Shown here: positions 57,679 through 64,000 of the stretch, one piece after another
How positions within the stretch are numbered: the stretch's first letter is position 1
How the letters are laid out: each line of letters begins with the position of its first letter
Assembly: GCA_021399435.1 (NCBI GenBank)
Contig: JAJTUP010000133.1
Span: forward strand, 55,395 to 119,394
Reading direction: 5' to 3'
Source of the DNA: Diaporthe sp. PMI_573
Lineage: Eukaryota > Ascomycota > Sordariomycetes > Diaporthales > Diaporthaceae
DNA length: 64,000 nt
The notes under the pieces: generated by a model
The model's database searches: none
What the model saw: only the letters and a program-made list of their open reading frames with translations
What the model was told of the DNA's origin: nothing
Position numbers and translations under genes: made by a program

Positions 57679-60600
57679 CTACTGTAGAAAGCTTATATTT
57701 ATACTTGTAAGAACAAGGATATTTATAACAAAAGTGGTTTTATATAAGTAACTACTAAAATAGGACTAGAAGACTTGCTTTACTATAGTAAGGGGTTAGC
57801 TGGTTATATTAAAAGGTTAGAGAAAAAGGTGTATAAAAGAGTAGAGGAAATAGTAGAAGAGATAGCAGAAGAAATAGCGGAGAAAATAGTAGAGGAAAAC
57901 AAAAAGGCTTACTGCTATAATTTTAAAAGCAAAAGGCAAAATGCTTAATTAATTAATAGATAAATAGTTGTAAAGATATCTATTTAGGCAGCTACCCAAA
58001 TATCTAGCTATACAGTATATTTAAAACCGCAAGCTCTTTTAACGGCAAGTAGGTTATGTTCTGCCGTTAGAGACAGTCTTTTAAAACAGTGCTTTCTCCG
58101 AAATGTTAAAGTAACTATAAAGTTAATTTAGCACTGTGGCTTTATATATTAGACATGCTAATATTACTTAAGGCTCTTAAGCTCTTGTATTAATATACCC
58201 GCAATCTTTATAGATATTATAGGTTTATAGCAAGTATGGACCTTTATAATCTCGTCGATATCTAAAATATCCCCCCTGTAGTACTTTGTTTTGCTTTGCT
58301 AGAGCTAGATGCCCGGCCGTTATCTTTTAAAAAATACTTAGTGCCTTAGGCTAATGCTACTTGTCTGACCTCTATCTGTCGCCAACTAGATATCTATGTT
58401 AGGGGACCAAGCAGCCCTAAATATAAAAGCCTTTCTTTAAAAAGCGTGAGAAGTACTCGTTTTAAGTAGGGGCAGCGTATAACTCCTTCTTTATAACGTC
58501 TAACTATTAAGCAGGTAAAGGTATTTTAGCTCAAACTAGTAGATAGCAGAAGCCCTACAAATCTTTTTATAAAACCACAGGACTTAGAAATATAATATAA
58601 CCTAAGGGTAGAAGGCAGGGACAGCTCTTATATACTGGATATTAGATAAGCTAGTAGTATTGCTTATATTTAGATATAGGGCTTAAAGTTTTTGTAATAT
58701 ATTAGTATACTAGACCTTGGCATTAGCCGGTAATTTATAATTTATAAGTATATAACTTATATTGGCTTTATCTATACTATCTATACTCTATCTTACTGGT
58801 CTACCAACCTGGGCCTTTCTTCTTTAATAACTACTGCTTTGCTCTATAGGCCTATTTTATTAGGTGTGTAAACCCTATATTTCGGACCCGGGGGTAGCAG
58901 TATTGGTATTGGCATTAGTTTTAATATTAATAGTAGGGCCAGAATTTAGTGGTAGAGTTACGGCGAGACTTAAGGTTGCAATCTTATCGGGCCAATAATG
59001 CAGCACTTTAGGTTTCAATAGGTTTATATATTAGATTTAATAACTGCCTCTAGTTTTAAGGCAGACTATAAGATAGTAGTAAGGCATTTTTATTAGGTAT
59101 ATATCTATATACATTATAGATTAACAAGTATTATAAAGAGGCACGAGGTAAACTATGAGAAGAAATTTCGGAAATTTAAGAGTATAGACAAATTGTGGCT
59201 CTAAAGAGCTGTATTGTAAAATCTAGATACTAGTAAAACCTTGTAAGTTAGTTGTTGCTCTTAAGGTTAGTTAATTAGACAGACGAATTATAATAATAAT
59301 GCTAGTAACTGGGAGGCCTTTGCCGTTAAAAATGTAATAGATAAAGGGTGCTATAGTAAATAGTTTAGATTAAGATTTTTTTGTAATATCTAAGCTGGAA
59401 CCCCTTGCCTTTTTAAACCTTGGTTGTCCCGGGTGGCATATTAAATAATTGGCTTAATTATATTAGTTTAAGCAAGAATTCGGGCTGTCCTTATTTTAGG
59501 ACTCCCGGAAATAGATTGTATACCCGGTATACTCTTCTAGATCCTAATCTAGGCGGAGCCGGGCACAGGCGGCGTGGGCGGTATAAAATGCGGCTACTTT
59601 TTATTAGTACTAAGCTTAGTATAGTATTAGTAGGTTTTTAAGTAGGGTTTTTATTCTTTTCTTATTTTCGGCCTTCTATATATAAGACATAGTACTTGGT
59701 ATATGCCGTTAAGGGTCTAGCTATAACGGTCTACACAATATATAATACTAGATATAAGGACCGGCAGAGTGATTAGATCTACCCGAGTACTTACTTATAT
59801 ATTAAGGGAGGTTTAAATTTAGTATATATTTAATTAAAAACGACTCTGGCTATCTAGCTATACTTTAACACAGGTCTTTAACTAAATTATTTTTAACAAA
59901 TCTCCTTTTAGCAGCCTATTTACCGACTTGCTTAAAATCACCTATCTAAGATGCGTGATAAATCTCTGGCAATAGGTAAGTAAGTTGCTAGAATATATTA
60001 GACACTATAGCCTAAAAAAATCCTTTCAATACTAATAATCTCACTTAGTAGTAGTGGCTACTTAGAGTTTTTATTATTAGAAGAGTAAATATAAAACTTG
60101 CTGCTCTTATAGATAACAATAAATATCTTAGTACTATATAGTAGGTATAATTAATATACTTTTTTGAATAAGGTATAATACTAATTTCTAGCTATACTTT
60201 ATTGAGATTTAACTACTTTAAAAGCTTAGGAGTCCTTTATTATTGTAAAAACATACTTAAATAGCCTGCAGCATAAAAGTAGAAAGAGAAAGAGAGGAAG
60301 CAAAGTAAATTAAATAATATTACACTGCCTAGCAAAATAACCGCAGTACTAATAAAAATATAGTATAATAAAAGTGGCTTTATAAAATTATATACCTATA
60401 GAGCAAGACCCTTTTAATGTAAAATAATAATTCTTTTTCCTTGTTTATTAATAGGCCTGAAATTTAGTCCAGAGTAGAGGTCCTATAATATTTTTATAAT
60501 AGTCTAGATTTGCGGCTATAGGTTTAAGAAAAATGCAGCACCGGCTCTAGATATAGAGAGGGTTTGCGGCACAGCTATAATATATTATATTCTAGAGATA

Positions 60601-60905
60601 ATCCTCTATAAAGGCTTGATAATAATATAGTATATAGAGGTAAGAATTTTTAATCTTATCTTTCATTCTAGGTGCCCAGCGCTTATCCTTCTTTGAAAAT
60701 AAACTAACTTTCTCTACCTTAAGATAACCCATTAATTATAGATTGGCTTTTAATAACTAACTTCTAAGAGCCAGATGCCTTAAATAGTTTTAACTTTATT
60801 GGTATAAAAAACATTAACTTTCCCTGGCTACAAGAAGCTTTAAACGTCATTACAACTAAAAACAATACTATAGTATAAGCTACTAAATAGGTATTTTAAA
60901 TGTTA
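57679..60905. other. Continuation of the interrupted RIP-degraded sequence
   Basis: The first ~270 bases keep the reading frame of 49,800-49,914 once one target copy is removed, with a run of Glu-Glu-Ile-Ala/Val repeats (about 57,840-57,900). Stop-riddled coherent stretches continue to about 59,640. No family is recognised. Confidence 0.45.
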
Positions 60906-60910
60906 ACTCT
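60906..60910. repeat. Target-site duplication ACTCT, left copy
   Basis: Five bases before the left 174-bp repeat, identical to 62030-62034. Confidence 0.75.
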
Positions 60911-61084
60911 TGTCTGGATAGCAGCTGCATGGAGCAGCTGCACAGATTCATACGCATTTATTAGCAGCCCCTTCAGCTACTTAAACAGCCTACTAGTCCG
61001 TACAGACCAGTCTGTAGCAGAGAAAACGCAGTCCTTTTTACTTCAATTATTCCGTACTACGGCCTCACCCAATACCTTCCAACA
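60911..61084. repeat. Left LTR of the TRIM-like element (174 bp)
   Basis: Starts TGTCTGGATAGCAG and ends TACCTTCCAACA. Aligns without gaps to the right copy; the differences I see are mainly transitions. Confidence 0.8.
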
Positions 61085-61855
61085 TTAATCAATGTCTAAA
61101 GGGACATAGATTAACAACAAAGAAGAGGTATTTATTCTATGAATGTACTAAAAACAAGTTATACGAAACACTATAGCCACGGCGTTGCCGTTAAACGAGT
61201 GCCTTCTATCAACTTCTATATAGAGGAGGTTTCCCTATCACGACGTTGTTACTAATAGGCCCTCTCTTATACAAAGCATCTATTACGCATGTAAAGAAAA
61301 AGGACCTACACGTACCGCGACGTTGTCGCCAGAATACCCTCCTTTCTGTATGCAAGCTAACTATACAAGATCTTAAACATAGCTGCGATAAAGTCGCCTA
61401 ACAGTACTTTCATACAAGATAACAAACCGGCCGGGCTCCCTTTAAGACAAGATGCCCCCAAACCCCCGTAAAAACAAGCTCACCCTCTTACAATAACGAA
61501 TTCCTAAGCTAATTATAAATAAGACCTGCTAGGCCCTCAAGTACCTATAAGATGTTCTATAACCCCCTAGGCCTAGGCATACTCAAGAGGTGGTATATAA
61601 AGATTAGCTTAGAGATTATACTGGGTAGAAATAGGAGGAATTTATACAAATTAATCCAAAGGTTCTGCGCTGTATAAGACGATTTCTTCATAAACAGAAC
61701 ATTTATAGAATTAGTCATACGCCTACTATCCTCATGTTTACCTAGCTAGCAAAAGGAGAGAAGGTGTTTTAGGAGGCGGGGAAGAACAAGGGTAAGTTAA
61801 TGATGTAACTAGGTACTCTGCTGGTAATTACGTACAAAAAACTAAAGAGTACCAG

Positions 61856-62029
61856 TATCTAGATAGCAGCTACACAGAGCAGCTGCACGAATTTATACGC
61901 ATTTATTAGCAGCCCCTTTAGCTACTTAAACAGCCTACTGGTCTGTATAGACCAGTCTGTAGCAGAGAGAACGTAGTCCTTTTTACTTCGGTTATTCCAT
62001 ACTGAGGCCTCACCCAATACCTTCCAACA
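61856..62029. repeat. Right LTR of the TRIM-like element (174 bp)
   Basis: Starts TATCTAGATAGCAG and ends TACCTTCCAACA, directly followed by the ACTCT duplication. Confidence 0.8.
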
Positions 62030-62034
62030 ACTCT
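62030..62034. repeat. Target-site duplication ACTCT, right copy
   Basis: Identical to 60906-60910. Confidence 0.75.
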
Positions 62035-64000
62035 AATATATATTTTAGGTTGTTACAAAATGTTTCTAATTAATTAAATTAATTAAAAGCTGTAATTATT
62101 TATATAGAGCAGTCTACCCAGCAGGTAAGTAAGAATATTAGGGTAGTATCTTCTTAGGTTTACTAAATATACAACCTGGTTAATAGTATAAGGTAGGAGT
62201 TGGCAAATTTTATAAAAACTTTAGCTAAGCTTCTCTATCTTATATAGGCACACTTAATTAGGGATATAAACAGACTAGAAATAAAAGCTTTTATAGTTTA
62301 GATATACTCTTATATTATCTTCTCTATAAATACCTAAATCTAAGCCTTAGAGATATATAACTTAAAGTAGCTAGAAGACTTTTCTACTATTTACAGAATA
62401 GTTTAAAGGATCTAAGGGCCAAGATATTAGTAATTATTTTTAGATAGCTTTATAATAGCTAAGTATAGAAACCGCTATATATCTAAACTCCTTTGCCCTC
62501 TTTTACTATCTAAATTCTTTTCCGCCTTTAATATAAGTAAATATAGTACCTTTTACTTGTAGTGTTATTAACGGCTCCGGCTAACCTATACCGGGCGTTT
62601 AAATTACCTTTTATTAATTTTAACTAGATAAACCTAGTAAACAATTTCTAGCCACAACTAGTATAGATGGTTATATAACTTTCTGGCTTAAGAAAGACGG
62701 CAAGGCAGAGTAGAAACTTACCTTTATTAATAAAAAACCACTCTGAGGATTCTTAAGCATTTATATTGTTAATACCTCTTTACAATTACCTAGGCGCCAA
62801 ATTTACATTAATATTAATTTACTTGGCAGAAAGTATTACTATATTCTTCTTTGGCTCTATAGCCAGACTAAATATATAGTCTAACAAGATTTATTCTTGT
62901 CTTTCCGCAATTTAGATCTTTACAGATATAACCCGTTTTATTAGTTAGAGAAGAAGAATAGAAAGCTCTTGGCTTTAAGATTAAAAGATTGGCGTCTAAG
63001 CAAATAAATAAACAGGGCTTAATTCTAGACAAAATACTATATATATTAATATTAAGGTACAAGGTTTTTATATAGCGTTTAAGAGGGCAACTTAGTACTT
63101 ATACAAAGTAGTAGAGGGGGCTGCTTGGAACGCGGGAAATATAACAACAACGTGTTATAAGATAAGGTATTATTATTAAGAATTGTCTTTTAATGTTAAA
63201 AACCTTCAATAAATTTCGTCTTCTTCTTGCTTATTCTTTATCTCCCTCTCTTTCTCCTACTCTTAAATCTATCTTAGAGAGGACAAGGTTTTTGTATTAA
63301 ATTCTTCGCTAAATATAGGTCTGTCGAAATTTCTTTATGGTATAAGGCTATAGATTACTAGAATAATACTATTTTGTTTCTATATAATATTATCTTATTT
63401 CTATACTAAGATAATATTATCTCGTTTCTATAGTAGGATATTGTTATTTAAAATAAAACTATTTAGTTTTTATTGCTATATTTTAACGGGAAATTAATAT
63501 ATACGTGCTTATAAAAGAAAATATTATATACCTTTAACCTTAATATTAATATTAGCAAATTAGGAGAAGTTTAAGTACCTGGTTCTTCTTGTTTCTAGGC
63601 TGGCATAGTTTCTTTTTTGTTTGCTTTAATTTCTTTTTATTTTAGTGTCTAGTTTGATATAAAAAAAGTACTTTTTTGACATTTATAATCACCAGCCTAT
63701 ATATATAGATATATATATAATGTATTTAAACCTTTTTGATAAGTTTATTTTGGTCTTTTGACTTAAGGAGCTTAATATTTTTATTTTTCTCTATGTTTGG
63801 CCTAGGGGAGGAGGGGCACTTCTTTAAGGCTTATAATTAGCGCCCTATATTTATTAGCCTCTTATTTTAGATTAATTTAATGTAATTTAACCTTTTGCGG
63901 AAATTCGTTTCGTCTATTACTTATTAATGGTTTGTAATTAGCAACTTTTGGTTACTTTTATATTTGTTTTGTATTTATCAGAGAAATAAGCGAAGCAATT
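62035..64000. other. AT-rich RIP-degraded flank without a supported feature
   Basis: Dense TA dinucleotides, frequent stops in all six frames and simple T/A-rich patches. Near 63,385-63,435 an imperfect TAATATTATC motif repeats a few times. No gene, tRNA or element end could be supported. Confidence 0.45.

Larger units (their letters stand above)
60911..62029. mobile_element. Small non-autonomous LTR (TRIM-like) element, 1119 bp
   Basis: Two direct repeats of 174 bases (60911-61084 and 61856-62029) bound a ~770-base interior and are flanked by a perfect 5-base duplication, ACTCT. The left repeat runs TG...CA; the right starts TA, as expected after a TG-to-TA RIP change. The interior carries no pol domain; a short ORF-like stretch after about 61,450 (starting MPPNPRKNKLT) may be a gag relic. 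Length, terminal dinucleotides and target duplication fit terminal-repeat retrotransposons in miniature, which would be mobilised by another element's enzymes. Confidence 0.8.

Noticed and set aside
1..64000. CRISPR arrays, tRNA or rRNA genes, bacterial operon signals
   Set aside because: None seen; the window is fungal nuclear DNA, with introns and RIP-mutated LTR elements.

Overview
The window comes from a filamentous ascomycete (Pezizomycotina). The genes have short introns (about 50-115 nt, GTRAGT-like donors). The families are typical fungal secondary-metabolism families. The flanks are AT-rich repeats whose reading frames are riddled with TAG/TAA where Trp or Gln is expected, the signature of repeat-induced point mutation (RIP: CpA to TpA on either strand).

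Layout. (1) 1-4.1 kb: right part of a RIP-degraded Ty3/gypsy chromovirus (+). (2) 4.8-35.2 kb: a GC-richer block of nine genes forming a polyketide biosynthetic gene cluster. In order these are an AsnB-type class-II amidotransferase (-), a BAHD/trichothecene-acetyltransferase-like acyltransferase (+), P450-1 (-), P450-2 (+), an FAD monooxygenase fused to a polytopic membrane domain (-), a full-size ABC exporter (+), a highly reducing PKS KS-AT-DH-MT-ER-KR-ACP (-), an FSH1-type serine hydrolase (-), and P450-3 (+). Orientation alternates almost perfectly, giving four head-to-head promoter regions. (3) 35.2-44.4 kb: a mosaic holding RIP-mutated remains of two duplicated host genes, a LETM1/Mdm38-type mitochondrial protein (-) and an Nma111/HtrA-like serine protease (+). 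(4) 44.4-64 kb: strongly AT-rich, RIP-degraded DNA. It contains a structurally complete nested chromovirus (473-bp LTRs, target duplication CTAAG) and a 1.1-kb non-autonomous LTR element (174-bp LTRs, target duplication ACTCT).

Inferred pathway. The HR-PKS builds a reduced, C-methylated chain. It has no release domain after the ACP, so the FSH hydrolase probably frees the acid. The AsnB-like enzyme could then convert a carboxylate to an amide. P450s, the monooxygenase and the acyltransferase would tailor the product and the ABC protein export it. No NRPS, prenyltransferase or pathway transcription factor is visible, and I cannot name the product.

Main surprise. Five of the nine cluster genes carry apparent single-site lesions in otherwise well-conserved reading frames: PKS (TAG), acyltransferase (TAG), monooxygenase-membrane fusion (TAG, TAG, TGA), and P450-1 and P450-3 (one-base shifts in C runs). 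Four genes (amidotransferase, P450-2, ABC transporter, hydrolase) look intact. This suggests a recently decaying cluster at the edge of RIP-affected repeats. Assembly error at the C runs and stop-codon recoding by A-to-I mRNA editing are alternatives to test.
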